A stretch of 37,620 nt of DNA, from the NCBI RefSeq assembly GCF_002412165.1, contig NZ_NXIA01000007.1, forward strand, positions 1 through 37,620, in the 5' to 3' direction. The first letter of the stretch is position 1; each line of letters opens with the position of its first letter. Under the pieces are notes generated by a model. It did no database searches. It was not told the origin of the DNA and worked only from the letters and a program-made list of their open reading frames with translations. A program made the translations under genes and the position numbers. This DNA comes from Curtobacterium sp. 'Ferrero' (GTDB lineage Bacteria; Actinomycetota; Actinomycetes; Actinomycetales; Microbacteriaceae). This document shows, in pieces, positions 21,766 to 29,651 of this stretch.

Positions 21766-22746
21766 ATGGACGACGTCGACGCGTGGCTGCTCGACTCCGA
21801 TCCGGCGATCCGCTGGCAGGTCGAGCGCGACCTCGTCGGCGCGCCCGCCGAGGTCTGGCAGGCCACCCGCGGACGTGTCGCCACCGAGGGCCTCGGTGCC
21901 GCCCTGCTCGCCCACCAGGACCCGGACGGGCAGTGGGCCGGCGGCGCGTACTTCCCCGGCGACTTCGCGTTCGACGGCCCCGAGGCGTCCGAGCCCGGCC
22001 AGCCGTACACCGCGACCACCTGGTCGTTGAACAGCCTGCGCGAGTGGGGCGTCGACGCCGCTGCCCTGGGCGACACCGCGGCACGGCTGGCCGCCAACAG
22101 TCGGTGGGAGTACGACGACCTGCCCTACTGGGCCGGCGAGGTCGACTGCTGCATCAACGCCTTCACCCTGGCGAACGGAGCCTGGCTCGGCGCGGACGTC
22201 GACGGCATCGCGCAGTGGCTGCTCGACCACCAGCTCGACGACGGCGGGTGGAACTGCGACTGGGTCGACGGCGCGACTGTCTCGTCGTTCCACTCGACCC
22301 TCAACGTCATCGACGGCCTCCTGCACCACGAGGTCCTCACCGGCGAACGTCACCCACTGGCGTCGCTGCTCCGCGCCGCACGCCACCGTGGTGCCGAGTA
22401 CCTGCTCGACCGCCGGCTGCTGTTCCGGAAGTCCGACGGGTCGTCGGTCGGCCCCTGGGCAACGGCGTTCGCGTACCCGTTCCGGTGGCGGTACAGCTCG
22501 CTCCGAGCACTCGACCACCTGCGGGCGGCCGCGCTCCTCGACGGGACCACCCCGGACGGGCGTGCGGCCGAGGCGATCGAGGTCGTGCGGGCGGCACGAG
22601 GTGCTGACGGGCGGTGGGTGCAGGGCGAGCGGCCACCGGGACGGCAGTGGTTCGAGCTGGACGTGCCCGCCGGTGAGCCCTCGCGGTGGCTGACCCTCGT
22701 CGGCACCCGGGTACTGCGGTGGTGGGACGGGGACGGCGCTCGCTGA
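21766..22746 (+). CDS. Prenyltransferase / squalene-cyclase-like alpha-helical toroid protein
   Basis: 326 residues, no signal peptide. Repeating motifs of the terpenoid cyclase / protein prenyltransferase toroid are visible: HQDPDGQWAGG (about 45-55), NSLREWGVDAA, LDHQLDDGGWNCDW (about 157-170), SSFHSTLNVIDGLL. The DDGGWN and DPDGQW elements resemble QW repeats. The DxDD catalytic motif of squalene cyclases is not evident, and the length is half that of a full cyclase. Such short proteins are common in actinobacteria as squalene cyclase-like proteins of unknown role. ATG supported by TAGCCT seven bases upstream. No isoprenoid genes are nearby. Confidence 0.75.
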   Translation: MDDVDAWLLDSDPAIRWQVERDLVGAPAEVWQATRGRVATEGLGAALLAHQDPDGQWAGGAYFPGDFAFDGPEASEPGQPYTATTWSLNSLREWGVDAAALGDTAARLAANSRWEYDDLPYWAGEVDCCINAFTLANGAWLGADVDGIAQWLLDHQLDDGGWNCDWVDGATVSSFHSTLNVIDGLLHHEVLTGERHPLASLLRAARHRGAEYLLDRRLLFRKSDGSSVGPWATAFAYPFRWRYSSLRALDHLRAAALLDGTTPDGRAAEAIEVVRAARGADGRWVQGERPPGRQWFELDVPAGEPSRWLTLVGTRVLRWWDGDGAR

Positions 22747-22875
22747 CCGCTTCCTAGCGGCATGGCTGCGACCCGGCTGTACGTGGCGGTCTGAGGGGGC
22801 TCCGTCCGTGCCCTAGCCGATCGGCCACCGGAACGGCCGAGGCTGTCGGTCGGAACGTGGGAAGCTACCGGTCAG

Positions 22876-24027
22876 ATGGAAGAGATCCGCGTCCCTGGAA
22901 CGCTCATCATCGGCTGTGGCGGCATCGGCGCCGCAGCCGCGTACCACCTTGCAGCCCGCGGCGAGACGGTCGTCGGGCTGGATCCCCGCGCCGCCGGACA
23001 CCGAGCAGGCTCCTCGCACGGCCGCTCCCGACTCGTCCGTCAGGCGTACGCGGAGGGATCCGAGTACGTCGCCCTCACGACCGCCGCCTGGCGGATGTGG
23101 CACGAGCTGGAGGCGGTCGCCGACGAACGGATCCTCACCGCCAGCGGCGTCCTCGCCGTCGCCCCGCCGGACGACCCGGCCGGTCTGGTGACCAGCACAC
23201 TCGCAGCGGCTCGAGAACACGCGCTGCCGGTCGAGCACCTGGACGCGTCGGAGATCGTGCGACGGTTCCCGGCCTTCCGGCTGGGTGCCGGCTGGCAGGG
23301 TGCGTTCGAACCGGCGGCTGGCTTCGTCGACCCCGAGGCGACCGTCCGGACGCACCTCCGGCTCGCCCAGGAGGCCGGTGCCGCGTTCCGCTCCGAGACC
23401 GTGCGACGGATCGACTTCGGTGTCGGAACCGTCGTCCACACCGACGCTGGCTCCTACCGTCCGGACAAGGTCATCGTCGCGGCCGGACCGTGGGCACCCG
23501 CGCTGCTGCGTGCGGCCGGCGTCGATGTCGTGGCGCGACGGAAGGTCGTCGCACACTTCCGACCGGAGCGCCCGTCGACCGTCGGGGTCGGGGCGCTCCC
23601 CGGCTTCGCCATCCACGACGGCGAGGGGCTGTACTACGGTTTCCCGGACTTCGACGGCCAGGGTGTGAAGATCGGCCGGCACGACGGTGGGGAGAGCGCC
23701 ACGCCCGAGCTGGTCGACCGACGGGTGCGCGACGCCGAGGTCGGAATGCTCCGCCGCGTGCTGGACCGGTTCCTCCCGGACGCAGCAGGGGAAGAACTCG
23801 ACCGCTACACCTGCCTGTACACGATGAGCGCGGACGAGGACTTCATCGTCGGACCGCTCCCGCAGCACCCGGACGTCATCGTCGCGACCGGCTGCTGCGG
23901 GCACGCCTTCAAGTTCGTGCCGGTCCTCGGTGCGATCCTCGCCGACCTGGCCCAGGACGGCGACACGCAGTACGACATCGGCTTCCTGTCGCCAGCCCGT
24001 CCCGCTGCCATCCGCCCGACCGTCTGA
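22876..24027 (+). CDS. FAD-dependent amine oxidase, monomeric sarcosine / N-methyltryptophan oxidase type
   Basis: 383 residues. N-terminal FAD loop LIIGCGGIGAAAAYHLA (10-26), then GSSHGRSRLVRQAY (45-58), the flavin-contacting segment of monomeric sarcosine oxidases. C313 in YTCLYTMSADEDFIVG corresponds to the Cys that binds FAD covalently in MSOX and SolA, and K346 in GHAFKF to their catalytic oxygen-activating Lys. The reaction is oxidative demethylation or deamination of an N-methyl or secondary amino acid to imine and H2O2. The substrate is uncertain (sarcosine, pipecolate or N-methyltryptophan-like). The gene stands alone; a terminator-like structure separates it from the convergent Nudix gene. 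Confidence 0.85.
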   Translation: MEEIRVPGTLIIGCGGIGAAAAYHLAARGETVVGLDPRAAGHRAGSSHGRSRLVRQAYAEGSEYVALTTAAWRMWHELEAVADERILTASGVLAVAPPDDPAGLVTSTLAAAREHALPVEHLDASEIVRRFPAFRLGAGWQGAFEPAAGFVDPEATVRTHLRLAQEAGAAFRSETVRRIDFGVGTVVHTDAGSYRPDKVIVAAGPWAPALLRAAGVDVVARRKVVAHFRPERPSTVGVGALPGFAIHDGEGLYYGFPDFDGQGVKIGRHDGGESATPELVDRRVRDAEVGMLRRVLDRFLPDAAGEELDRYTCLYTMSADEDFIVGPLPQHPDVIVATGCCGHAFKFVPVLGAILADLAQDGDTQYDIGFLSPARPAAIRPTV

Positions 24028-24067
24028 GAGCAGCGTGCTGCTGACTCGCTGCGGGGAGTGACGAGGT

Positions 24068-24092
24068 GGACGCCTCCGCTGCAGCGGCGTCC
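24068..24092. terminator. Convergent terminator-like structure
   Basis: The perfect 12-bp palindrome CCGCTGCAGCGG (24076-24087) is flanked by GGACG (24068-24072) and CGTCC (24088-24092), which pair with a three-base bulge. It lies between the stops of the oxidase and Nudix genes. Confidence 0.4.
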
Positions 24093-24105
24093 GGTCGTCG
24101 CTCCG

Positions 24106-24546
24106 CTACCGTGTGGCGGCTTCGGCCGCACCGAGCTTCGCGCCGAGACCGGCCGCGAGCACGTGCCCGTCCGCGAGGGGCAGCCACCAGCACGTCCAGT
24201 CGATCGCTCCCCCTCCGGATGATCGGGATGGTTCACCAGCCCGCCAGCGTGCAGCGAGGTCGACTTCGGTGACTGCCATAAGGAAGAAGTGGCGCAGTGC
24301 GATCTCATCACGGGTGGGACGCAGGTCGTACGGCGCCGTGCCGAGCGACCGCACCACCCGGCCCCGTCGACCGGTCTCCTCGAACAGTTCCCGCTCCGCA
24401 GCTTCCACGGGTGTCTCGCCGTCCTCGATGGTGCCGGCAGGCACTTGCACGCCGGTCTTGACGAGCGGAACCGAGTCGTGTGTGAACACCAGGATGTGCC
24501 CATCGTGGATGACGTAGCAGACGACCTTCTCGACCTCGGATGACAT
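24106..24546 (-). CDS. Nudix hydrolase
   Basis: 146 residues with a perfect Nudix box at 38-60: G-x5-E (GTIEDGE), x7, REL-x-EE-x-G (RELFEETGR). The preceding VVCYVIHDGHILVFTH strand and the QVPAGT entry are typical of small broad-range Nudix enzymes that hydrolyse nucleoside diphosphates linked to another moiety; the substrate is unknown. ATG at 24546 is supported by TACCGT on the minus strand six bases upstream and no ribosome site. Upstream in-frame codons give Ser/Pro/Asp-rich sequence and were not included. Downstream of a DUF6578-like gene on the same strand, 52 bases apart. Confidence 0.88.
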   Translation of the reverse strand: MSSEVEKVVCYVIHDGHILVFTHDSVPLVKTGVQVPAGTIEDGETPVEAAERELFEETGRRGRVVRSLGTAPYDLRPTRDEIALRHFFLMAVTEVDLAARWRAGEPSRSSGGGAIDWTCWWLPLADGHVLAAGLGAKLGAAEAATR

Positions 24547-24552
24547 GACGTC

Positions 24553-24558
24553 ACGGTA
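24553..24558 (-). promoter_or_regulatory. Leaderless -10 (TACCGT) of the small Nudix gene
   Basis: TACCGT on the minus strand ends six bases before the ATG at 24546, placing the promoter between this gene and the DUF6578-like gene. Confidence 0.5.
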
Positions 24559-24598
24559 CGACCAGCGCGGGCTCGCAGCGTCGTCCGACCCGTGTTCG

Positions 24599-24967
24599 TC
24601 AGGAGCGGACTCGGACGATCCATCCCGTGATGGTGCCGCTGTGGGGACGACGGTCGGACAGCGAGGACACGCTGTGCTGCTGTCCGCCACGGGCCTCCGG
24701 GACCGAGAAGCCGCGCCGCTCCGAGCTCACGAACTGCACGGAGACCTGGTCGATACGAGTCACGACGCCGCGCAGGGAGCGTCTGCTCGACAGCTCGGCC
24801 GCGCTGCGTTCGTGCGCGTACGTGTCGCGCTGCAGAGGGACCGCCCTGGGGACCGCGAGGATCAGGTCGATCCACGGCTGGTCCGATTCGTACAGGGTCC
24901 AGGCGACGTCCTCGCCGACCGCGACATCGAACCCGTCTTCGTCGACCTGCCACTCGGTCAGCCACAC
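24599..24967 (-). CDS. DUF6578-like small protein
   Basis: 122 residues if started at the GTG of VWLTEWQVDEDGFDVAVG, with GGGGAG six bases upstream. The opening W-x-T-E-W-Q ... F-x-V-G-x-x-V-x-W pattern (1-26) resembles DUF6578 proteins of streptomycetes, which begin this way and usually contain a CCG motif that is absent here. The C-terminus holds a basic strand region (GVVTRIDQVSVQFV) and ends GWIVRVRS. An ATG at 25213 in the same frame would add 82 residues (VLPRLLFERLFGPSF...). Codon bias weakens in the first third of that extension, so I prefer the shorter form. Function unknown. Confidence 0.5.
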   Translation of the reverse strand: MWLTEWQVDEDGFDVAVGEDVAWTLYESDQPWIDLILAVPRAVPLQRDTYAHERSAAELSSRRSLRGVVTRIDQVSVQFVSSERRGFSVPEARGGQQHSVSSLSDRRPHSGTITGWIVRVRS

Positions 24968-25383
24968 ATCCGTCTCCCCGTCGGACAGCGCGGGAACATG
25001 ATCCTCGGGAGGGACCGCTGGCGTTGGTACCCGCGTCCTCGATCCGACGCGGATCGGCCCCGGCGCTGCGTCGAACGACGGCCCGAAGAGCCGCTCGAAC
25101 AGGAGTCGGGGCAGCACGACACGATCCCATGGACGATGCTCGGAGCGCTCGTTCGGGGACACCTCGTCAGCGTAGATCCCAGAACAGCTCCGTGCAGGGG
25201 GATCCGCAGTCATCCAGTCGCGTCGCTTCGAGGATGCACCGAGGTCGGAACCGAGCCCGTTCGACGAGGCGGTACCGGGACCGTCCGGTAGCCGATCGCC
25301 CGTCCAGCGCTTCCGGCTCCACGTTCACTCAGTCTCCCGCTGCGCCGATGGTGGAGAGCACCCGATCTCCCTAGTCTTGCGGC
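24968..25383. other. 416-base stretch without a confident gene
   Basis: It may hold a 5' extension of the minus-strand DUF6578-like gene (in-frame ATG at 25213). The plus-strand frames read as Arg-rich sequence without protein character. No long hairpin, repeat or RNA gene is apparent. The right end contains the -10 of the DUF4259 gene. Confidence 0.4.
25372..25377 (+). promoter_or_regulatory. Leaderless -10 (TAGTCT) of the DUF4259 gene
   Basis: TAGTCT ends six bases before the GTG at 25384. Confidence 0.5.
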
Positions 25384-25791
25384 GTGGGGACGTGGAGTGC
25401 CGAGCCGATCGGCAACGACACGGCGGCGGACTTCGTCGCCGAGCTCGGTGGACAGAAGCGGTGGACACTCGTCCGGGCTGCCCTCCGCGTGGCATGGGGC
25501 GCGAACGCACTCGACAGCGATGTCGCCGCCGCCGCGATCGCAGCGGCGGAGGTCGTCGCGCACGGACTGGGACGACCGACACAGTCCGACGCGTACACCG
25601 ACGAGATCGAGCGCTTCGTCGGTCGTGCCCGCAGACCGAGCCGCCGACTCGCGGACCGAGCAGCCCGGACCGTGGAGTTCGCCGCACGACCGGACGGCGA
25701 ACTCGCGGAACTGTGGGCCAAAGCCGACGCCGACGCGAGCGCGTGGTACGACGCCATCGCCCGGCTTGTCATCACCCTGGAGCAGCGATGA
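25384..25791 (+). CDS. DUF4259 family protein
   Basis: 135 residues. The opening MGTWSAEPIGNDTAADFVAEL matches the family's characteristic M-G-x-W-x-x-x-x-x-x-N-D-x-A-x-D-[FW] start, followed by an all-helical body (AAAAIAAAEVVAHGLG, WAKADADASAWYDAIARLV). Soluble, cytoplasmic, function unknown. The leaderless TAGTCT supports the GTG. The stop overlaps the next ATG (ATGA), so the two small proteins are probably made together. Confidence 0.8.
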   Translation: MGTWSAEPIGNDTAADFVAELGGQKRWTLVRAALRVAWGANALDSDVAAAAIAAAEVVAHGLGRPTQSDAYTDEIERFVGRARRPSRRLADRAARTVEFAARPDGELAELWAKADADASAWYDAIARLVITLEQR

Positions 25792-26279
25792 ACGACGACA
25801 CCGACGACACCGTCACCCTGTGGCGCCCGACCGGCCCGGAGGAACTGCAGCTCGTCGAGGAGAGCGGCTGGACGGCCTGGCCGCCGCGGCTGCCGGATCA
25901 ACCGATCTTCTACCCCGTCCTGAACGAGGACTACGCCGAGCGCATCGCGCGCGACTGGAACGTGAAGGCATCGGGCGTCGGACACGTGACCAGATTCGAA
26001 GTCCGCCGACGCTTCCTCGACGACTTCGACGTGCAGCAGGCGGGCGGTCGCACCATCCTCGAGTACTGGATCCCGGCGGAGCAGCTCGATGCCCTCAACG
26101 CCGAGATCGTCGGGCGCATCACGCTCGTCAGCACGTTCCGCCGCGATGACGGAGACGGCGAGATCAGGAAGCTCACCGCGGCGGACGAGCAGGCGCCGGG
26201 TACCGCCGACTCCGCCGACGGCCGACCGACTACCGAGCCGGAAGCACCCGCGCCATCTCGAGCGTCTGCCCGGCGGTGA
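25788..26279 (+). CDS. Conserved protein of the group labelled ADP-ribosylation/crystallin J1
   Basis: 163 residues. VTLWRPTGPEELQLVEESGW then WPPRLPDQPIFYPVLNEDYA and RDWNVKASGVGHVTRFEV, LEYWIPAEQL match a conserved actinobacterial and proteobacterial small protein commonly given that product name. The name is not backed by visible ADP-ribosylglycohydrolase metal motifs: no TDDT or DTDT is present, so the function is unknown. The last 35 residues are a low-complexity acidic/Pro tail, partly encoded opposite the GNAT gene (50-base tail overlap). The start overlaps the DUF4259 stop by four bases. Confidence 0.75.
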   Translation: MNDDTDDTVTLWRPTGPEELQLVEESGWTAWPPRLPDQPIFYPVLNEDYAERIARDWNVKASGVGHVTRFEVRRRFLDDFDVQQAGGRTILEYWIPAEQLDALNAEIVGRITLVSTFRRDDGDGEIRKLTAADEQAPGTADSADGRPTTEPEAPAPSRASARR

Positions 26280-26751
26280 ACGTCAGCGGCCGCGTCCGGC
26301 CGGTCAGGGCGAAGCCGTTCCGGTCGTAGAACTTCCGCGCGGGTACCGCGTGCTCGTACACGTACAGGCGGAGACGAGCACCCCGCCCGAAGGCCCATCC
26401 GACGATGCCGTCCAGCAGCGCGTCGGCCACGCCGTGCTGACGACCGCGGTGGTCGGGGGTGACGTACACCCCGGTCAGGACGGGTTCCGGCCCGTCCTCG
26501 TCCCCGAGCTGCGCACTCATCATCCCCACCCAACGACCAGTGACGGTGTCCCAGGCGACCAAGCTCGTCGCGTCATCCGCCTCACCACGACGAGCACGCA
26601 GCCGCCAGTCGTCCTCCGTCATCGCCAAGGTCGTCTCGAGCGTCGCACCGTACGAGATCGGGTTGTCCGTCGCGTTCTCGATGCGCAGTCGTCGGACACG
26701 GGGCCAGTCCGCTTCGGTCGTGGTCCGGATCGCGATCGGGTATTCGTGCAC
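26230..26751 (-). CDS. GNAT-family N-acetyltransferase
   Basis: 173 residues, single GNAT domain. The acetyl-CoA loop is in VYVTPDHRGRQHGVADALL (about 94-112), followed by LRLYVYEHAVPARKFYDRNGF (about 127-147), the usual strand-5 / helix-4 region with the catalytic-type Tyr. It acetylates a small-molecule amine or a protein N-terminus; the substrate is unknown. GTG at 26751 follows the hydrolase stop by four bases, so it is the third gene of a minus-strand operon (DUF4304, hydrolase, GNAT). The tail overlaps a convergent gene by 50 bases. Confidence 0.85.
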   Translation of the reverse strand: MHEYPIAIRTTTEADWPRVRRLRIENATDNPISYGATLETTLAMTEDDWRLRARRGEADDATSLVAWDTVTGRWVGMMSAQLGDEDGPEPVLTGVYVTPDHRGRQHGVADALLDGIVGWAFGRGARLRLYVYEHAVPARKFYDRNGFALTGRTRPLTFTAGQTLEMARVLPAR

Positions 26752-26755
26752 ACCA

Positions 26756-27502
26756 TCACGCTAGCGAGCCGCTCCCGCCTGTCCGCTCCCGGAACACCTC
26801 GGGCAGCGCACCGACGAACCCCTCGAAGTGGCTGTACCAGACCGAGTGCGCCGCGCCGGGCACGTCACGTACGGTCACGCCTCGTCCACGGTGCAGGGCC
26901 GCGACCTCGTCGTCGACGTACGAGCTCGGGTCCGCACGCACGATGATCGAACCGGGCTCCGGCTCGACCGACACCCCGGGCCCGGCCGCCTGCGCGGCCG
27001 CGGTGGCGGGGTCGAAGCGCTCGGCGGCGCGTGCCTCCACCACGCAGTCCTGATCGCTGTAGTGCGGCCGGGAGGCGCGGAGCCCGTCGTACGTGCGGGC
27101 TCGCTTGTCCTGCTCGTACGAGGCGATGGTCTCGGCCCGGTCCCAGCCGCCGCGTGTGGTGAACGGGGTGTCGACGTAGACCGACAGCCCGGGCGTGAGC
27201 ACGCCGGAGTGCACGGCCGCAGCGAGGAGCAGCCCGCCGTACGAGTGCCCCATCGCCAGATCGGGGGTCGACCCGCACTCGTCAGCGATGGACTCCGCGA
27301 TCGACCGCGCGGCGCGGTCCACCGTCATCGTGCCGTCGCGCGGCGACACCCCGTGGCCGGGCAGGTCGACCGCGAGGACACGGTAACCGTTCGCCACGAG
27401 CAACGGGACGACGCGCCACCAGCTCTCGTGCGATCCGGTCATCCCGTGCAGCAGGACGGCGGTGCGTTCCCCGTGTCCCTGGACCTCGACGTGCAGCTTC
27501 AC
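26756..27502 (-). CDS. Alpha/beta hydrolase
   Basis: 248 residues. Oxyanion segment LLHGMTGSHESWW (17-29), nucleophile elbow GHSYGG (S87), acid D191 in VRADPSSY and His219 in GAAHSVWY give a complete triad. No signal peptide, cytoplasmic. The family hydrolyses esters, amides, lactones or C-C bonds; the substrate is not indicated. The GTG start overlaps the stop of the upstream DUF4304 gene by four bases (GTGA), showing translational coupling. Confidence 0.88.
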   Translation of the reverse strand: MKLHVEVQGHGERTAVLLHGMTGSHESWWRVVPLLVANGYRVLAVDLPGHGVSPRDGTMTVDRAARSIAESIADECGSTPDLAMGHSYGGLLLAAAVHSGVLTPGLSVYVDTPFTTRGGWDRAETIASYEQDKRARTYDGLRASRPHYSDQDCVVEARAAERFDPATAAAQAAGPGVSVEPEPGSIIVRADPSSYVDDEVAALHRGRGVTVRDVPGAAHSVWYSHFEGFVGALPEVFRERTGGSGSLA

Positions 27503-28035
27503 CGCCCCATCCTCCTCAGCAACCCATCGAGCTCACTGGGATCATCGCCCCACATCTCGAACCCGGGATCGCCCGCGAGTAGCCGTCGGCGGAACTCGTC
27601 CGGGACGAGGAGCGCGTCGAGCGTGGCGAACCACGTCGACTCCAGGGCGGTGACGATTGCCTCCGCGACCTGCTGAGCCGACGGTTCATCGTGGTAGCAC
27701 CACCACTGTTCACGGTGCGGGTCGATGGACGTCTGAGGGTGGACGCGGCACCACCACAGACACTCGCTCGCACCCGGCCGGTCACGTCGGCCCGGCGCAG
27801 AGTCGCCAGCAAGAAGCTCGCGATCCAGCCACGGCCGTGGCGCGACGCCGAGGTTCACCACGCAGGAGCCACTGTCGGCACTGTTCCACGCCGAGGACTG
27901 GACGGTGATCACGCTGACGTCGCCGAGGTCGCTGGTCTTCCGCCAGGTCGGACTCGTACCGCAGTACCCGTGGGCTCGGACGGCAGGCCCGACGACGTCG
28001 CGGAGCGCATCGCGGAGGTACCGGGGAACCCCCAT
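27499..28035 (-). CDS. DUF4304 family protein
   Basis: 178 residues. The pattern LRDALRDVVGPAVRAHGY...WRKTSDLGDVSVITVQSS-WNS-CVVNLGV follows DUF4304 (helix, then a beta sheet with Q-x-S-x-W-N-S). The domain occupies about 1-160, with a C-terminal segment FRRRLLAGDPGFEMWGDD. Two Trp-Trp/Trp-Cys clusters (CLWWCRVH, EQWWCYHD) are notable. Proteins of this type occur as orphan genes and near toxin loci; the role is unknown. First gene of a three-gene operon. The ATG at 28035 was chosen because upstream codons read as Pro/Arg-rich. Confidence 0.75.
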   Translation of the reverse strand: MGVPRYLRDALRDVVGPAVRAHGYCGTSPTWRKTSDLGDVSVITVQSSAWNSADSGSCVVNLGVAPRPWLDRELLAGDSAPGRRDRPGASECLWWCRVHPQTSIDPHREQWWCYHDEPSAQQVAEAIVTALESTWFATLDALLVPDEFRRRLLAGDPGFEMWGDDPSELDGLLRRMGR

Positions 28036-28160
28036 CAGACCCGCCTGACCCCGGGGGCGCGGAACGCGCCCCACACGCCAACCACCAGCTGCACGACTGC
28101 ACGATAGCGCGCACCACGATCCGACAAACGCACCCCGAGGCGGTGGACGCGACCGACGCC

Positions 28161-28166
28161 TAGCCT
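28161..28166 (+). promoter_or_regulatory. Leaderless -10 (TAGCCT) of the sugar dehydrogenase gene
   Basis: TAGCCT ends six bases before the GTG at 28173. Confidence 0.45.
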
Positions 28167-28172
28167 CACGGT

Positions 28173-29501
28173 GTGTCGAAGCCGACCACGCGCCTCCTGT
28201 CCGTCATCACCGCCGCCGTGCTGCTCGGCGGCCTCGTCGCCTGCACCGGCACGCCCAGCGGCACGACCAGCAGCAGCGCCGGCGGCGGCGCGGCCCCCAC
28301 CGACAACCCGACGGTCGACCTGCACACCGTTCGCCTGTCAGTCGCCGACGGTGCGGACGCCGGCGCCGCCGACGGCCGCTCCCTGCGCGTCCCGAGCGGC
28401 TGGCGCGCCGAGGTCTGGGCCGACGTGCCCGGCGCGCGGATGGCCGCGTGGCTGCCCGACGGCAGCATGCTGGTGACGACGGGCGACCACGGCACCCTGC
28501 TGCGGCTCGACCCGCGCGGGAACGGGAAGGCACCGCGGGTCGACGAGCTCGCGAGCGGCCTCGAGGACCCGCAGGGCGTCGCCGTGACCGAGCAGGACGG
28601 CTCGACCGTGGTGGTCCTGGGCGAGGGCACCCGGATCGTCACCTGGCACTACCGGGACGGTGCGCTCTCGGGCCGGAGGGTCCTGGTCGACGGCCTCCCG
28701 ACGGGCGGCCACGGCGGGAAGTTCGTCGCCGTGCACGACGGTGTGGTCGCCTACGACATCGGCTCGGCGTCGAACAGCGACGGTGCGGATCGGCGGAACC
28801 ACCCGGACCGCGCCGTCATCCGGCAGGTCCACCTCGACGGCACGGACGACGTCCGGCTCGCGACCGGCGTGCGCAACGGCGAGGGCCTCGGCTTCGCCCC
28901 GGACGGCACGCTCTTCGCCGCCGTGAACCAGGCCGACAACCAGCCGTACCCGTTCCGCGACGACTCCGGACGGTACGGCGAGCGCGTGCAGTCGTACGTC
29001 GACGAGCACCCGAACGACCAGGTGACGCGGATCACCCGCGGCACCGAGCTCGGGTGGCCGTTCTGCCAGCCGGACTCGCGGGGGAAGCCCGACCTGCTCG
29101 GCCTCGGCTACGTCGACGACCCGACGAACAACCCGGACGGGAAGGCGCTCGACTGCGCGACCGTCTCCCCCACGATGGTCGGTCTGCCCGCACACAGCGC
29201 GCCGATCGGTTTCGTCTTCACTCGCGGCAGCGCCCTTCCCGCGATGTTCGGCGACGGCGCACTCATCACCACGCACGGCTCGTGGAACCGTCAGCCGCCC
29301 CGTCCGCCGTCGGTGTCGTACAGCGCGTGGGACGATGCGAGCAGGACGTTGGGACAGCCGCGCACGATCGTCGAGGGGTTCCAGGACGCCGACGGCTCCC
29401 GCTGGGGCCGGTCCGTCGACGCGGTGCCGGGACCGGACGGCTCGTTGTACGTGACGGACGACGCCGCCGGGCTCGTCTACCGGCTCACGCCGGCCGCGTG
29501 A
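28173..29501 (+). CDS. PQQ-dependent sugar dehydrogenase-like lipoprotein
   Basis: 442 residues. A lipoprotein signal (hydrophobic 8-20, lipobox LVAC, Cys24) and a Ser/Gly/Thr linker (about 25-45) precede a six-bladed beta-propeller of the soluble glucose/sorbosone dehydrogenase type. Blade landmarks include WLPDGSMLVTTGDHGTLLRL (94-113), GEGLGFAPDGTLFAAVNQ, and near the end GSLYVTDDAAGLVYRL. Membrane-anchored, facing outside. Relatives oxidise aldoses with PQQ and Ca, but no PQQ synthesis gene is in the window, so the cofactor is unproven. A perfect 44-bp palindrome follows the stop by 35 bases. Confidence 0.85.
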   Translation: MSKPTTRLLSVITAAVLLGGLVACTGTPSGTTSSSAGGGAAPTDNPTVDLHTVRLSVADGADAGAADGRSLRVPSGWRAEVWADVPGARMAAWLPDGSMLVTTGDHGTLLRLDPRGNGKAPRVDELASGLEDPQGVAVTEQDGSTVVVLGEGTRIVTWHYRDGALSGRRVLVDGLPTGGHGGKFVAVHDGVVAYDIGSASNSDGADRRNHPDRAVIRQVHLDGTDDVRLATGVRNGEGLGFAPDGTLFAAVNQADNQPYPFRDDSGRYGERVQSYVDEHPNDQVTRITRGTELGWPFCQPDSRGKPDLLGLGYVDDPTNNPDGKALDCATVSPTMVGLPAHSAPIGFVFTRGSALPAMFGDGALITTHGSWNRQPPRPPSVSYSAWDDASRTLGQPRTIVEGFQDADGSRWGRSVDAVPGPDGSLYVTDDAAGLVYRLTPAA

Positions 29502-29536
29502 GCGGCAGCCGCCGGCCGTGCAGCCGGACCCGCTGA

Positions 29537-29580
29537 CGGACTGGAGGCCCGTGGCGGCGCCGCCACGGGCCTCCAGTCCG
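29537..29580. repeat. Palindromic element copy 4, perfect 44-bp palindrome
   Basis: The halves 29537-29558 and 29559-29580 are exact reverse complements with no loop. The centre GTGGCGGC/GCCGCCAC matches copy 5; the arms (CGGACTGGAGGCCC) differ from the other copies at a few bases compensated on both sides. Downstream of the dehydrogenase stop, so termination is possible. Confidence 0.85.
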
Positions 29581-29651
29581 AGCGCTGGTCGCGGGCGACG
29601 CTTCGCGTGAGCACGTGGCCCGCGGGCTCCGACCGTGCGACGATCACCTCC

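Noticed and set aside
22747..22875. Imperfect stem AGCCGATCGGCC/GGCCGAGGCT before the amine oxidase gene
   Set aside because: Requires bulges and has no clear start codon or promoter relation; within chance expectation at this base composition.
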